The position numbers were made by a program, and so were the translations under genes. From positions 434,001-498,000 of the forward strand of contig JAHDVF020000504.1 in assembly GCA_022606425.2 (NCBI GenBank): a DNA stretch of 64,000 nucleotides. The letters run 5' to 3'. Of the stretch, positions 1 through 10,089 are shown piece after piece. This DNA comes from Lepidostoma basale. Taxonomy: Eukaryota; Arthropoda; Insecta; Trichoptera; Lepidostomatidae. The notes beneath the pieces are model-generated. The model saw nothing but the letters and a program-made list of their open reading frames with translations, ran no database searches and had not been told where the DNA came from. How positions within the stretch are numbered: the stretch's first letter is position 1; each line of letters opens with the position of its first letter.

Positions 1-672
1 ATAATAAAATAAAAATAATTAACAAGTAATATTATTCGTTTAAGAAAATGTACAAGTGTTTTTATTACTTAACTAATTTAATTGTAGTTATAGTAATAAT
101 TAATTAATAAATATTGTTTATTAAATGAATTTAACTCTACTAGTTCATAATTAAGTCACTGTAAAGTATTTGGGGGAGCTGTTTGCTATATCGATGTCTT
201 AAATGCCCCTAAACTATTTCTCCATTTTACAATCTTTCCATTTGATTTGTAACGGAAATATTAAATGGCATTTTGAAAATTTTGGCAAAATATATAAATA
301 TATGTTTATCGCACTAACTACGCTCAGAGCGCGCCATTGTATTGAATCTGTGACAACTACAACAAGCATTTTGGAGGCATTGACGTTTTTCATTTGAACG
401 AGCGAAATTTTAAGAAAATGATCGGAGCGACATTTCGGCGTGGATGTGACCACGATGTTACATAATATTATAATACTCGTACATTACTTTTTTTTTATTG
501 ATCTTAATTTTATTTTTGATTTCCAGTACTATAAGTATTTTAACTCTTAAATATTATGTATGCCTTATTTTGTCTTAGTTTAACTTCAATCTCGTTTCAC
601 ACTATCATTTGTTGATTGTTAATTATTATTTTATATTTGTGGTAGCATGTAATTGGCCTTATTTTAATTATT
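1..672. other. AT-rich intergenic DNA, no gene seen
   Basis: No convincing reading frame, splice-flanked exon or element. The 28 bp at 633-660 (around 'tggtagcatgtaattggcct') recur at 14205-14232, so the right edge probably holds the decayed 3' end of a dispersed repeat. Confidence 0.5.
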
Positions 673-1564
673 CTACAACAACAACAACAAACCATCACGC
701 CATTTCCCCGCAGGGGTAGGCAGAGAGAATGGACCGCCACACTACTCTATCCTGGCACACCTCTCTAGCTTCCTCCACATTCATACATCGAGTCATACAC
801 GCACGTCGATTCTTCCGGCTTCTGACATGACCAACTTTTAATATTTGACTAATTTGGTCATGCCATGTTTTCCTCGGTCTACCTCGACTCCTTACTCCAT
901 TTACATTGTTAACGTATACTTTTTTAACCATTCTTTCTTCACCCATGCGCTCCATATGTCCGAACCAACGCTGCGAACCTTTCATAATTTTGTTCATAAT
1001 ACCTTCTTTCGCTGTACATTCCTTCCTAATATCAGCATTTGAGATTCTGTCGTACATCGTTCTACCACACATACGTCTTAGGGACCTCATCTCTTCCGCA
1101 TTTATTCTGCTCTCATCTTTCTTCTGCCAGTTCCATGCTTCGCTTCCATACATAAGGGTTGGAACCAGAACTCCATTATGAACGGCCATTTTTGCTTTCA
1201 TTGATAAATTCTTGTTTCCAATAACTACTTTTAAAGCTCCATTCACTTTGTGACCCGCACCAACCCTTCTTTCAATATCACTGTCCGTTCGGCCATCCGC
1301 TGTGAACATGCTACCTAAATACATAAATTCCCTCACCTGCTCCAAGTACTCTTCATTTACACTTATATTACAAACTGTCATTTGCTCTTCCCTTTCAAAA
1401 ACTAACACCTTTGACTTTCCGACATTCATCATTAAATCGTTCGACTTGCATACCTCATACATTCTCGACACCAAGACTTGTAATTCGTCCGCACTATCCG
1501 CAACGAGAACGGCGTCGTCCGCGTAAAGCAGACAGTTTACAGACAGATCACTCATCTTAGCACC
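673..1564 (-). pseudogene. LINE-A, 5'-truncated reverse transcriptase (longest RT fragment here)
   Basis: The 286-residue open frame (695-1555) starts just before the polymerase catalytic box LLYADDAVLVA, the FADD/YADD motif of the RT palm. It runs through the thumb ('MYLGSMF', 'LMYGSEAWNWQ', 'MRSLRRMCGR', 'WFGHMERM') to a basic C-terminal region (RSRGRPRKTW) and ends at ILSAYPCGEMA. The stop TGA lies in 'ggcgtgatgg', directly followed by the (GTT)n tail (673-692 as (CAA)n on +), so there is essentially no 3' UTR. The RT fingers and the endonuclease are missing, so the copy is dead on arrival, but the remaining frame has no stop, which suggests fairly recent insertion. Clade is RTE-like by short tail and C-terminus; not certain. 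Confidence 0.9.
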
Positions 1565-2032
1565 AATTATTCTAAATGTTTTATTATAGCTATGTTATTG
1601 ATATCGCTGTATATTACCCTTAATAAATAAATAAATATATCATATGTATTTAAATTTATGTGATAAACATATGAATACTACTTAAATATGTGATTATATA
1701 AAAAAGTACCCGGGTTATGTTGCGTGCTTGTAACGATAAACAACGTGCACACAATGGTCAAGCTTAATATAGATTGTATAATGGCGGGAATATCGAGTTC
1801 TCGGGTCTCTTTTGTTGGTGAGCTTGTCAGTATTCTGCTCCGAGTTGCTCCTCCGATCGCGGTCCTTGTTTTTAATCACTTTTTGGAAGTTGACGGCGCT
1901 AGTTAGATTAATCACTTTGCATTACTTTAAACTATATAAGTGGGCTCATTTCAACACGAGGGATTAGAATGTCAAGAGTGAAATTTTGCTGCATAAAATT
2001 AAAAAAACAAACAAAATTAACCAACCATAAAA
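1565..2032. other. Unassigned sequence
   Basis: AT-rich, with a more balanced patch at 1715-1910. I see no recognised domain, splice-bounded exon or repeat match in the window. Confidence 0.4.
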
Positions 2033-2100
2033 CTGTCTCCCCAAAGATGTATGTAGATAGAATGGACCGTTACTCTGCTCTATTCTGACATACTTCTCTC

Positions 2101-2500
2101 TTATTCTTCTTCCTTATTGTAGACCTATGTGGTCTGTTCTCCAGAGTGTTGCTCCTCCTGTGAGGTAGATTCCCAGCTGCCCTTCCATTTTTAGGAGGTC
2201 TTCCACGAGGACGAGTCCTTTGAGGCTGATTATGCAATGCAATATAGGGGAGTCTGGTGGTGTCCATTCTTTGAACATAACCGTACAAGTCCCTTTTTGC
2301 TGTCTGCTCCATCTTATAATATCCTCAACCTCACATATCTATCTTATTCTGGTGTCCCTCACGCGATTACTCAGTGTCTTGCCTGCTATCGTCCTCAGTG
2401 TCCTCATTTCGGAAGTCCTCAACACTTGGTTGGTCCTTACTGTGTCTGCCCTTGCTTCGTCGCCATATGTTATTATTGGTCTTACGCATGCTTTATAGAT
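2101..2500 (-). pseudogene. LINE-D fragment 1, RT C-terminal region
   Basis: Broken frame (about 2070-2312) with 'VQRMDTTRLPYIALHNQ' and 'RPRGRPPK', then 'LENRPHRSTIRKKN', the LINE-D C-terminus seen also at 41733-42130. The degenerate (GAA)n tail (TTC on +) is at 2101-2112. The upstream part 2300-2490 continues the same family with frameshifts. It sits inside LINE-B; I find no clean target duplication for this copy. Confidence 0.75.
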
Positions 2501-2569
2501 TCCTCAAAATACATAGATCGTGTCATGCACGCACATCGGTTTCTCTGACTCCTTACATGACCAATATTC

Positions 2570-3063
2570 TTCTTTTTCTTCTTCTTCTGATTGTAGATCT
2601 TGAATCTGTTTATGCAGGATATCAAGTTTCTTCCTGTAATAAAGACAACCAGCCTTTTCTCCATCTCTTTGGTGGTCGTCCTGGTGGTCGACGGCGCTTT
2701 GGAATCTTGTGTATCACGATATTGGGAATTCTTGCTGGATCCATTCTCTCAATGTGGTCCCTCCAGAATCGTCTTCTCTGCCTATTCCATCTCACTACGT
2801 CTTCAATTTTGCAGGATTTGCGAATTTCTTTACTGGGTATCCTATCTCTAAGGGTTCTCCCTACAATAGTTTGCAATGTTTTCATTTCTGCTACTCTTGA
2901 GAGATGTTTGGTTCTGACAGGGTCTGCTCTTGCTTCGATTCCGTATCTCATTATGGGCCTGATGCATGTTTTACAAATTTTTACTTTGCTTTCCAATAGC
3001 ATATGCTTATTGTCCCAGACAGTGTCCCTTAGACATCCGAAATATTCAAATAAAAAATTAATC
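2570..3063 (-). pseudogene. LINE-D fragment 2, RT C-terminal region with target duplication
   Basis: 148-residue frame (2622-3068) with 'VKICKTCIRPIMRYGIEARA', 'TLQTIVGRTLRDRI', 'DVVRWNRQRRRFWRDHIERM' and 'RPPGRPPKRW'. The 3' tail is (GAA)n, read as TTC repeats at 2570-2588. The 10-bp 'accaatattc' stands on both sides (2560-2569 and 3064-3073), the expected target-site duplication of target-primed reverse transcription. Removing the element rejoins LINE-B sequence. Confidence 0.85.
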
Positions 3064-3167
3064 ACCAATATTCAAAATATTTTTTTTTGATCGTGTCATG
3101 TTTATATATTTAGGTTGAATGTTTACAAAGGAGACAGATAATGAAAAAATGAATGGGGCAGGAAAAA

Positions 3168-3440
3168 TAGCGAATGATCATATGGTAAATGTGGTCATCG
3201 TAAATAAAAGCATATCCAAAAAAGCTAAAATGGCAGTGCACCATTGTGTTATTGTACCGACCACTTAAAATTTCTCTATATTTATACATCATAACATGCA
3301 CGCTCGTCGATTTTAGTAATTGATTAATTTGGTCATATCACATTTTCCTAGGCCGTCCATGGCTTCTTTTTCCATTCACACTTCTTGTATATACGTTTTA
3401 AACAATTTTTTCTCGTCTACTCGATCCATGTGTCGAAACC
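3168..3440. mobile_element. Two opposed LINE-C/B fragments
   Basis: 3168-3268 on + encodes a piece matching 'VVIxNKSISKKAKMAVH' of the RT thumb. 3285-3440 on - is the 3' region of LINE-C (region encoding the RPRKTW segment and the downstream 'acatgcacgctcgtcg'). They are heavily decayed; the opposite orientation implies two events or an internal inversion. Confidence 0.6.
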
Positions 3441-3532
3441 ATCTAATTCAGTGTAGCCCAAACTTATTTGACCCATGGCCCCCTTTCAGACACAAAATTA
3501 CACAAGGCCCCCCTGGAAACTTACCCATTTTA

Positions 3533-3720
3533 AATTAAAACACTGTTATAATATCGCAATTAATTTTTATTGGTAACAGCTGTTTCGCCAACTGTTATCA
3601 TAAACACCTGATGTTGGCGAAACAGCTGTCGCGACACTCTCAGTGAACAAAAATAAATTGTGATGTTATAACAGTGTTTTAAATTTTAACACTAATAATG
3701 TTGAAGTATCATAGTGTTTC
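3533..3720. repeat. P4 PLE terminus, inverted pair
   Basis: Two arms face each other: 3533-3592 (reads 'taacagctgtttcgccaac') and 3608-3690 ('gttggcgaaacagctgtcg'), each running out to 'aacactgttataat...' type sequence. The right arm has a shortened hammerhead-like core (CTGATG, GTTGGC, GAA, palindrome ACAGCTGT, C). The same terminus recurs near 43.2-43.6, 44.4, 58.8-59.3 and 60.0 kb. Confidence 0.65.
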
Positions 3721-4200
3721 AGCCTAAACAATGGACTACTTTTTAAATTAAAAAAAACAGAAAATGTAGTGAACTTATTTTTATATGTACTTAATTATAG
3801 TGTAAATTCAGAATATAAAAAGCATAAATAAGATAAGCCGATACTTATATTGTAGAGAAATTAATATTTATTTAATAACTCTAACGAGAAAGACGAACCT
3901 GACGACAAAGAAGAATATTCTATTTGTGCGTACCATCTTAATGACCATTTATAAATATAATGATTATGAATCATTATATTTCACGTTCTATCCTTATTTA
4001 AATTTTTTATTAATTTGTATAAAACCAATTGCTGTTCATAAAACTAAAATATAAAATAAGTTTATTGAGGAAATCACGCATCCGGTCTGACTGAATGCGG
4101 ATCGGTCTATTTCCGGTGGAAGTCCCATAGTATCCAGGACACCGCATTTCCGGTCTGACCCGAACAGGTACATCCGGTTAAATTGAAAAAAGTATTAGGT
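3721..4200. other. Unassigned; short imperfect direct repeat
   Basis: Mostly AT-rich. 4079-4175 holds two related strings, 'catccggtctgactgaatgc' and 'catttccggtctgacccgaa', about 67 bp apart. Function unknown. Confidence 0.4.
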
Positions 4201-4400
4201 ATTCTTCTTCTTCTTCTTCAACATTAATTATTACTGCGTCCTGTTATTTCTCGGAGCTTGTTCCTGGGTTGTAGATGTCCAATTGTCTCGTCATCTTTTG
4301 GATGGTGTTTCTGGAGGTTGATTTCCTGTTGGTACTTTATTTGCGTCTATATTTATCACTTTTTCAGAACATGCTCTTTCCACTTGATCTCTGAAAAAAC
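4201..4400 (-). mobile_element. LINE-D fragment
   Basis: (TTC)n at 4203-4219 is the (GAA)n tail. The remainder matches the 34095-34487 copy ('cctgttatttctcggagc', 'gttggtactttatttgcg', 'cagaacatgctctttccac'). No frame remains open. Confidence 0.7.
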
Positions 4401-4420
4401 TGTACTTATAAAAAACTCGC

Positions 4421-4660
4421 TTACTTAAAAAGCTGTTCCATCCACTGTTGGACATAGGCCTTCCCCATACTTATACGTATTCTTGTCTTGTGCCTTTCAC
4501 ATCCAATCACCAGGAAATTTTCGAATATAATTGAACCATGGTGTGGGGGGTCTCCTTCTGTTTCTTTTGTGTTCGCTGGGATTCCATTCCACCACCCATC
4601 TATCCATCTATCGTCTACCAATCTGGCAACATGTCCTGCATATGGTTGGATAATTGGATA
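4421..4660 (-). mobile_element. LINE-F fragment, RT C-terminal tail
   Basis: The minus frame (4421-4717) contains 'YAGHVARLVDDRWIDG', a broken middle and 'GKAYVQQWMEQLFK'. These correspond to 'WAGHICRRTDSRWGRR' and 'GEAYIQQWMTDG' of the better copy at 61546-61935. It is 5'-truncated and frame-damaged. Confidence 0.7.
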
Positions 4661-5021
4661 GCAATAAATATTGATGTAGTTACCAGAAGATGGCAGCAAA
4701 CTGCCGAAACCGGTCAACGATAATCACAAGTGGAAACACACTACATATATAATAATAAATACATTTTGTAAATTTTTTATTTTGTTTTCATAATTTAAAA
4801 ATAACTTCTACCAAAAATTTTCAATTAGAAATATTAATTATTTAAATATAGTTACCATAACGTAATTTCTCTGAAACATTAAACAAATATATGAAGAAAT
4901 TAAATGCCGGATTGAGCAACCACGTGGAGTCTTGATGAAGATCCATGATATCTTGGCAGTGCAAGCACACTAAATATATAAAAATAAAGAAATTTTGTAT
5001 AATATATTTTTTTGTTGTTTT
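4661..5021 (+). repeat. Diverged PLE-type terminus and AT-rich DNA
   Basis: 4684-4715 reads CAGAAGA, t, stem GGCAG/CTGCC, GAA, palindrome ACCGGT, C, the same architecture as P3/P5 with a changed core (CAG for CTG). It is followed by 'cacactacatatataataa', and a related 'cacactaaatatataaaaa' lies at 4967-4985. The rest is AT-rich without genes. Confidence 0.45.
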
Positions 5022-5412
5022 CTAACTAACTAATTTACTAACCATCACGCCGTCTCCCCGAAAGCGTAGGCAGAAATAATGGACTGTCACACTTTCACTG
5101 ATGCGGCACTCCATCCTTCTTTTTTCGCCCCGCGGGAGACGCGGTGTGATGGGTTGCGAACCTCATCGCCACCAATACGCATCTCCCGCGCACACTTCGA
5201 TCGTCCAACACCCACAAAATAAATCTAAAACAAATAATATAAAACACAATGATTTAAAATAAAATAACAAAATAAAAATAATTTCACAAAATTTCTTTTT
5301 AGATGGTGCACATATTGACTATTTTTATGTTCCACGAATCCACCGTTTTTTTATTTTAGCACATAATGTTTTTTTCGATGTTGCACATGTTGACATGGAC
5401 GATCCGGACTTG
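5022..5412 (-). mobile_element. X non-autonomous element, copy 1
   Basis: From its 3' end (left): (GTTA)n tail read as CTAA repeats (5022-5041), the ~65-bp LINE-B 3' end ('ccatcacgccgtctccccg'), then a GC-rich module with inverted repeat GCGGGAGA/TCTCCCGC and 'ggttgcgaacctcatc', then AT-rich body with 'gtgcacatattgac' and 'gttgcacatgttgacatgg'. No RT sequence. Body matches copies at 11660-12270 and 19690-20251; it is 5'-truncated at about 5412. Confidence 0.75.
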
Positions 5413-5770
5413 TTTTGTTTTCAGTGACTTTATTAACTTCTGTGATAGCAACAGTGAAGTTTTCCTCGTATTGAAAACGGGAAAGTTAATGTTAAATGTG
5501 GCGATATAGAACTGTTGGGTGGAATGTTCTCGTCTACGCCGTAGTAGTGGCGTAGTAACCATGTACCATATATGGCGGTGGCGCTAGCAAACTTTCAAAT
5601 TGCAATTAGACACTTCGTGGGATGGTTCGGGCAAGGGACTTCAGAATACTAAACGCAATTCGCTCTTAATTACATGAAAATCTAAATATATAATAGCGAT
5701 AATTTTTTTATGAGACTAACTAACTGAGCAGCAAGAGCTACGTAATAAAATGAAATCACTCTTCTGCAAA
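5413..5770. other. Unassigned sequence
   Basis: Frames here are short and run into the X body. I see no domain, splice signal pair or repeat partner. Confidence 0.35.
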
Positions 5771-6350
5771 CTAACTAACTAACTAACCATCACGCCGTCT
5801 CCCCGAAGGGGTAGGCAGAAAGAATGGACTGCCACACTTTTGTTTCCTGACATATTTCTTTCGCTTCCTCAACATTCATACATCGTGTCATGCACGCGCG
5901 TCGATTTCTCTGACTCCTCACATGGCCGACATTCAATATTTGATTTATTTGATCGTGCCACGTTTTCCTCGGTCTTCTTCCATTTACATCATTAACATAA
6001 AATTCTTTTACCATTCTTTCTTCATTCATTCTTTCAATATGTCCAAACCATCTTAATGATCCTTTCATTATTTTGTTCATGACACCATCATTTGCACCGC
6101 ATTCACTTCTTATAGTTTCATTCGACACTCTATCATACACAGAGTATCCACACATTCGCCACAAAATATTTCCTATATTTGAATTTGACACTTTATCATT
6201 AACAGATTTATCACACATTCGTCTTAGAGATCTCATTTCTACTGCATTTATTCTACTTTCATCCTTCTTTTGCCAGTTCCATGCTTTTCTTCCATACATA
6301 AGGGTCGGTAGAAGAACACCATTGTGCACTGCCATTCTAGCTTCTCTCTT
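5771..6350 (-). pseudogene. LINE-B RT C-terminal fragment with internal duplication
   Basis: (GTTA)n tail (5771-5791 on - strand), 3' end 'accatcacgccgtctcccc', then an open frame upstream: 'MAVHNGVLLPTLMYG', 'AWNWQKKDESRINAVEMRSL', 'GSLRWFGHIERM', 'GRRPRKTWHDQIN', ending SAYPFGETA. About 6113-6221 contains two successive versions of one segment (RRMCDKSVNDKVSNSNI and WRMCGYSVYDRVSNETI), each typical of a different LINE-B subfamily, so the copy is a chimera. A small deletion removes two residues before GRRPRKTW. Confidence 0.85.
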
Positions 6351-6371
6351 CTGCAATGATAACGTAAACTT

Positions 6372-6803
6372 GAAACTCCGCCAGAGAATGATCAAATGCT
6401 AGGTGTGGTCTGTTTGATTGTACAGATGTGAAACGTGGACCTTGAAAGTTAACTCAATGAACAGACTGGAAGCATTTGAAATGTGGCTCCATCGCCGAAT
6501 GCTCCGAGTTCCCTGGACAGACATGGTTACCAATACCGAATTCCTGAGGCGAGCTACAGTTGAGAGGGAACTGTTATCAACTATCAAGGTTCGAGAGATC
6601 TCACATTTGGGTCATATACTGCGTGGGAAAAGTACCACCTTCTCCAACTGATATTGGGGCCGGGAAGGAGACAAATGTCCTGGCTGCTAAACATGAGGGA
6701 GTGGCCGGGCATCCGAGCGGCGAAAGCCAAGGACAGGTTCGCCGAGGTGATCGCCAACGTTGGGGGGACCCGACAGGGCACTTGAAGAAGAAGAAGAATA
6801 AGA
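6372..6803 (+). pseudogene. LINE-E RT C-terminal fragment
   Basis: Encodes 'RCETWTLKVNSMNRLEAFEM', 'WLHRRMLRVPWTDMVTNTEF' and 'STIKVREISHLGHILRGKST', then frameshifts and continues to the LINE-E end ('gatcgccaacgttgggggga', 'acagggcacttg') and an (AAG)n tail at 6784-6801. The family is better preserved at 60505-60993. It stands head-to-head with LINE-B. Confidence 0.8.
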
Positions 6804-6805
6804 CT

Positions 6806-7050
6806 AATAACTAATCGTCACGCCGTCTCCCCGAAGGCTTAGGCCGAAATAATGGACTGCCACACTTTAACCGATACTGCACTCCATCTTTCTCTTTTCA
6901 CCCCCGCGGGAGACGCGGTGTGATTGGTTGCATCGTTCCTTTACATTCATACATCGTGTCATGCATGCACGTTGATTCTGATAAATAAATTCTCTTCCTC
7001 CTCACGTGAACGACTTTTAATATTTGATTTATTTGATAGTTCCATGTTTC
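6806..7050 (-). mobile_element. LINE-B / X hybrid element
   Basis: Read on -, 7050-6928 is ordinary LINE-B ('tcaaatattaaaagtcgttc', 'catgacacgatgtatgaatg'). At about 6928 it switches to the GC-rich X module ('gcaaccaatcacaccgcg', 'tctcccgcggg', 'gatggagtgcag'), and then both families share the last ~65 bp and a decayed GTTA tail. This places the X module within a LINE-B context and marks the point where the two share sequence. Confidence 0.7.
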
Positions 7051-7192
7051 CAACCCCCTGACGAAGCTTAGTCGGGAGCGAAACCGGTTGATTTTAACAA
7101 CAAAAATTGAGGTTGATACTTGTAAAAGAGTGTTAATATTATTTCTATTTTTTTTGGATTGTTCGATTTAAAAAAATAAAGATTAACAAGAT
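7051..7192 (+). repeat. P5 PLE terminus with hammerhead-like core
   Basis: 7058-7087: CTGACGA, a, stem GCTT/GAGC closing an AGTCGG loop, GAA, palindrome ACCGGT, T. It is followed by AT-rich sequence, then LINE-D. Same family at 28.07, 47.09 and 54.93 kb. Confidence 0.55.
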
Positions 7193-7204
7193 TATACTTT
7201 TAAG

Positions 7205-7450
7205 AAATCTGCGAGGTCGAAGATGTGGTCAGATGGGGACGTCAAAGACGGCGATACTGGCATTATCATGCAGAAAGAATGAGCTCAAATTGAATACCAT
7301 ACATAGCTCTCCATGGAACGCCAAACGGACAACGCCAACCAGGAAGACCCCCGAAACGGTGGAGAGAAAGCTGGAGTTCAGCGTCTCAAGAGGACCCGCC
7401 TGAAATAAATGACTCCCGAGCCTACCAAAAGTGAAGAAGAAGAAGAAGAA
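7205..7450 (+). mobile_element. LINE-D, truncated copy with perfect 12-bp target duplication
   Basis: Broken frame with 'EVEDVVRWGRQRR', 'YWHYHAERM', 'IPYIALHGTP', 'RQPGRPPKRWRESW'. The (GAA)n tail ends at 7450. 'tatacttttaag' occurs at 7193-7204 and again at 7451-7462, directly abutting both ends, so the element boundaries are exact: a 246-bp 5'-truncated insertion. Confidence 0.9.
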
Positions 7451-7462
7451 TATACTTTTAAG

Positions 7463-8084
7463 GGTAGTAAAAAAGTTTAAATATATATTATTTTAGTAAT
7501 TAATGGTACCTGAGGTATCAATGCTTGGATTCTCTTTGATTTAATTAAGGAGTTTGTGAATTATTAAGCGTTTGTCTGATAGCGATTCGAGAGGGGTGTG
7601 AAGTCCTTAATTTATTTGCAGTCGTTAGGGTAGAAATAAATAGTAATTAGGTCAGTCGGATAAATAATTCAGCAGAAGGAGGGATATTGAGGAGAGTGAA
7701 GAAAGGATAAAGAATTTCACGATACGCCGTAAATTCCTTTCGACATTTATCTGGCACTAAGCTTTTAATCCGGAAAAATAAGTCACCATCTGTTGACATG
7801 ACGGGACATAAATATTGTCATTATTACTAATTCAGAAGGGTAGCCTTCTATGAAGGGTGGTATTGAAAAATTACAAAACGAAAAAAAATGTATCATTGAA
7901 TATGATTTCATTGAATTGGATTAATTGAAGTAATCAAATAACACTTTGTATTTTAACAAACACTTTATTTTTGGATTTGCAGACACATTTCAGTTGTGAC
8001 CCAACTGTGATGCATTTTTTTTAACAATAAATTGACAAGAAACATGGGTAGAGTTATATCTAAGGGCCGGGTTAAATTTTAACT
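7463..8084. other. No gene seen; possible decayed PLE end
   Basis: 7930-8030 on - shows a 6-bp stem (CAGTTG/CAACTG), then AAATGTGTC and 'aataaagtgtttg', similar to P1 ends. The remainder is unassigned. Confidence 0.35.
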
Positions 8085-8836
8085 AATGACGTTTGAAAAG
8101 CTAAGTTAGCAGTGCACAATATTGTTCTTGTGCCGACGCTTATGTTTGGAAGTGAAGCATGGAATAGACGATAGAAGGATAAAAGTAGAATAAATGCAAT
8201 AGATATTATTAATATTATCATTATTTTGTTGAATTGCTCTTTACATCATGACAGCCTGAGCCAAATCGATGTACAGGGTATTATTATAGCTATCATAGTG
8301 AATCTCGTGACATGTGATAGGTAGCTAATCTATCGCCATTTTATTGTCACGTGAATTCTACACCAGACCAAAGCACACTGCAATCACCGGGAATCGAACC
8401 CGGAACCTTCGGGGTGGCAATCAATGCACTTACCACTCGGGAACGAAGATCGTCATCTCTGCGCTGTTCATTAATATGAGATCCCCAAGACGATTGTGTG
8501 ATAAATCTGTTTACGATAAAGTGTCAAATTCAAATATAAGTAGTGCATGCGGTGCGAATGAAAGTATTATGAACAAAATAATGACAAATACATAAATATG
8601 GTTTAGACACGTGGAAATAATAAATTTAATCAGTATATAAACGAAAGTTTACGCAAACGACGTGAACGGAAATCAATAAAATATTAAATGACAGTCACGT
8701 TAAGGGCTTGAGAAATTAACACGCGTGGATGTCATTGCGTGAGGAAGCGAGAGAAGTATGTCAGAACAGAACAATGTAGCTGTCCATTCTTTCTGCCTAC
8801 CCTTTCGGGGAGACGGCGTGATGGTTAGTTAGTTCG
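8085..8836 (+). pseudogene. LINE-B fragment interrupted by a SINE
   Basis: 8100-8215 encodes the 'AVHN..LVPTLMFGSEAWN' region; it resumes at 8478 with 'MRSPRRLCDKSVYDKVSNSN' and 'SACGANESIMNKIM'. It ends 'ttctgcctaccctttcggg', 'gagacggcgtgatgg' and (GTTA)n at 8821-8834. Many substitutions and frameshifts. Confidence 0.8.
8216..8469 (-). mobile_element. SINE-1, tRNA-derived, full-length copy
   Basis: On -, a tRNA-like head carries pol III box A ('gagtggtaagtgc', 8430-8442) and box B ('gggttcgattccc', 8390-8402). A body ('ggtctggtgtagaattcacg', 'gatagattagctacctatca') and a tail ('gagcaattcaacaaaataa') with ATT/AAT repeats follow. 'attaatat' at 8208-8215 and 8470-8477 may be the target duplication in LINE-B. 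It is transcribed by RNA polymerase III in the general model and not itself coding. Confidence 0.8.
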
Positions 8837-9360
8837 TTTATTAAATAAACTGTTTTATTACGTACACTCTACCGATACAAGTACTAATAATATCCACAGC
8901 AATCATTTCAATTAAATGTTATCAAAACGAATTATATTCTCAAGGCGTATTTTTTAATAAAATCTTTAAGAACATATTTATATATTTTAGTTCTGATTTA
9001 AATAAGCCAACAAAAATTCTAACATTATCAGAACCGTAAATATCAGTACACAAGAAGAGAAACGCTCATAATATTGAATACCCATTTATCATTTCGGACA
9101 AATTTTATGACAAGTGACTCCGTATAATAAATGAATAAGATTTCCCCCCTTTAAGGGTTGTTTATGCCTTACCGAAAACGTCTCTATTTTTCTCCTGAAA
9201 TAACTCTTTGACTGGTTGTGCAGTAACTAAAGTAGTAAACCTCTAGAGCAATAAGATAGCGTCTGTGTTGAGGTATTCTTTCCTTCACTTTACGCGGATT
9301 TTATATGAGCGAATTTGATTTTGGAAAATTATTTTGAGTCTTTTGTTTTATAAGCATTTT
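8837..9360. other. Unassigned sequence
   Basis: AT-rich with a mixed-composition patch 9130-9300. A tiny splice-bounded frame on - near 9180-9205 is too short to support. Confidence 0.3.
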
Positions 9361-9485
9361 GTTTAAGATCATCATCAGCCCATATTCGTCCACTCCTCTT
9401 TCATCTGCTTCTATGTCTGTCGATCCTGGGCAACATGCATCCACGTCGTACCACCGGTTTCTTTAATGTCGTCCCTCCATCGAAG
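9361..9485 (-). mobile_element. LINE-F-like 3' fragment
   Basis: On -, a frame resembling 'RWRDDIKETGGTTWMHVAQD' leads to a short (GAT)n tail at 9369-9376. The pattern (W..D...G..W...A.DR..W) is shared with 61.5 kb. Only the last ~40 codons remain. Confidence 0.6.
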
Positions 9486-9559
9486 TTAAGGGCTTTCATG
9501 GTTCCGGGTTGCAGTTCTAGGACACCAGCAAATGATGCCTTTTGGCTTCATCATTCGGA

Positions 9560-9915
9560 CCGGAAGGGTTTTCAGAGATCCCAATGTGCTCAGAATACTA
9601 TAAAATTCATTGGTTCGGAGCAGACTCGAAAGTGGTTCTGTAATATGGAGTCCGCACGAGGCGAGATATTCCCTTATGCTGGAGAGGGTTCAGAAAAAAA
9701 TTCTGAGGTATCACTACATGAAAGAGTATGGTAGCATGGCTCTATCCCACGGCGTTTCTTTTGGGATTGTTGGGGTCTAATTCTCTGCAGCTTCGAAGAG
9801 ACGGGTTTCTCATAACCCAATTCTTTAGATTAATTAGGGGATATTTTGAAAACTCAGCCATGCTGGAGGGTGTAGGTCTTTTTGCTCCCGACAATAGTAC
9901 TCATTTCAAGTAACA
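9560..9915 (+). pseudogene. LINE-H RT C-terminal fragment
   Basis: Two frames joined by a frameshift give 'LERVQKKILRYHYMKEYG'-like sequence, then 'NSLQLRRDGFLITQFFRLIR' and 'GYFENSAMLEGVGLFAP'. The RRD...FF motif is common at the ends of insect LINE reverse transcriptases. A second fragment is at 56436-56610 on -. Confidence 0.65.
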
Positions 9916-10089
9916 TGAACATATGATAAGAGGTGACGATTGTTTTGAAAAATTTGCAAAAATAGTCTGATATAAAAATTCATGATAACTAAGGAATAAT
10001 ATGGTTGATTTGACATATTTGGTAAATTCAATATACCTAAAATAAATCATTATAACATTTGTCAAAACTGACAATATTTGTAAACAATT

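Larger units (their letters stand above)
2033..3100 (-). mobile_element. LINE-B copy split into three pieces by two LINE-D insertions
   Basis: Pieces of one LINE-B lie at 2033-2100 ('ctgtctcccc', 'agaatggaccg', 'catacttctctc'), 2501-2569 ('cctcaaaatacatagatcg', 'catgaccaatattc') and about 3074-3110 ('tttgatcgtgtcatg'). In order they are consecutive parts of the LINE-B 3' region seen intact at 5771-6350. The two gaps are filled by separate LINE-D fragments, which therefore are younger. Confidence 0.75.

Noticed and set aside
2374..3090. 238-codon plus-strand frame
   Set aside because: It runs antisense through two LINE-D fragments and a target duplication; the RT motifs are on the minus strand.
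7058..7087. Fully canonical hammerhead ribozyme
   Set aside because: One extra base after the core, weak helix I and a T at the cleavage position; reported only as hammerhead-like.
9180..9205. 22-bp micro-exon with acceptor and donor on minus strand
   Set aside because: Too short; such signals occur by chance in AT-rich DNA.
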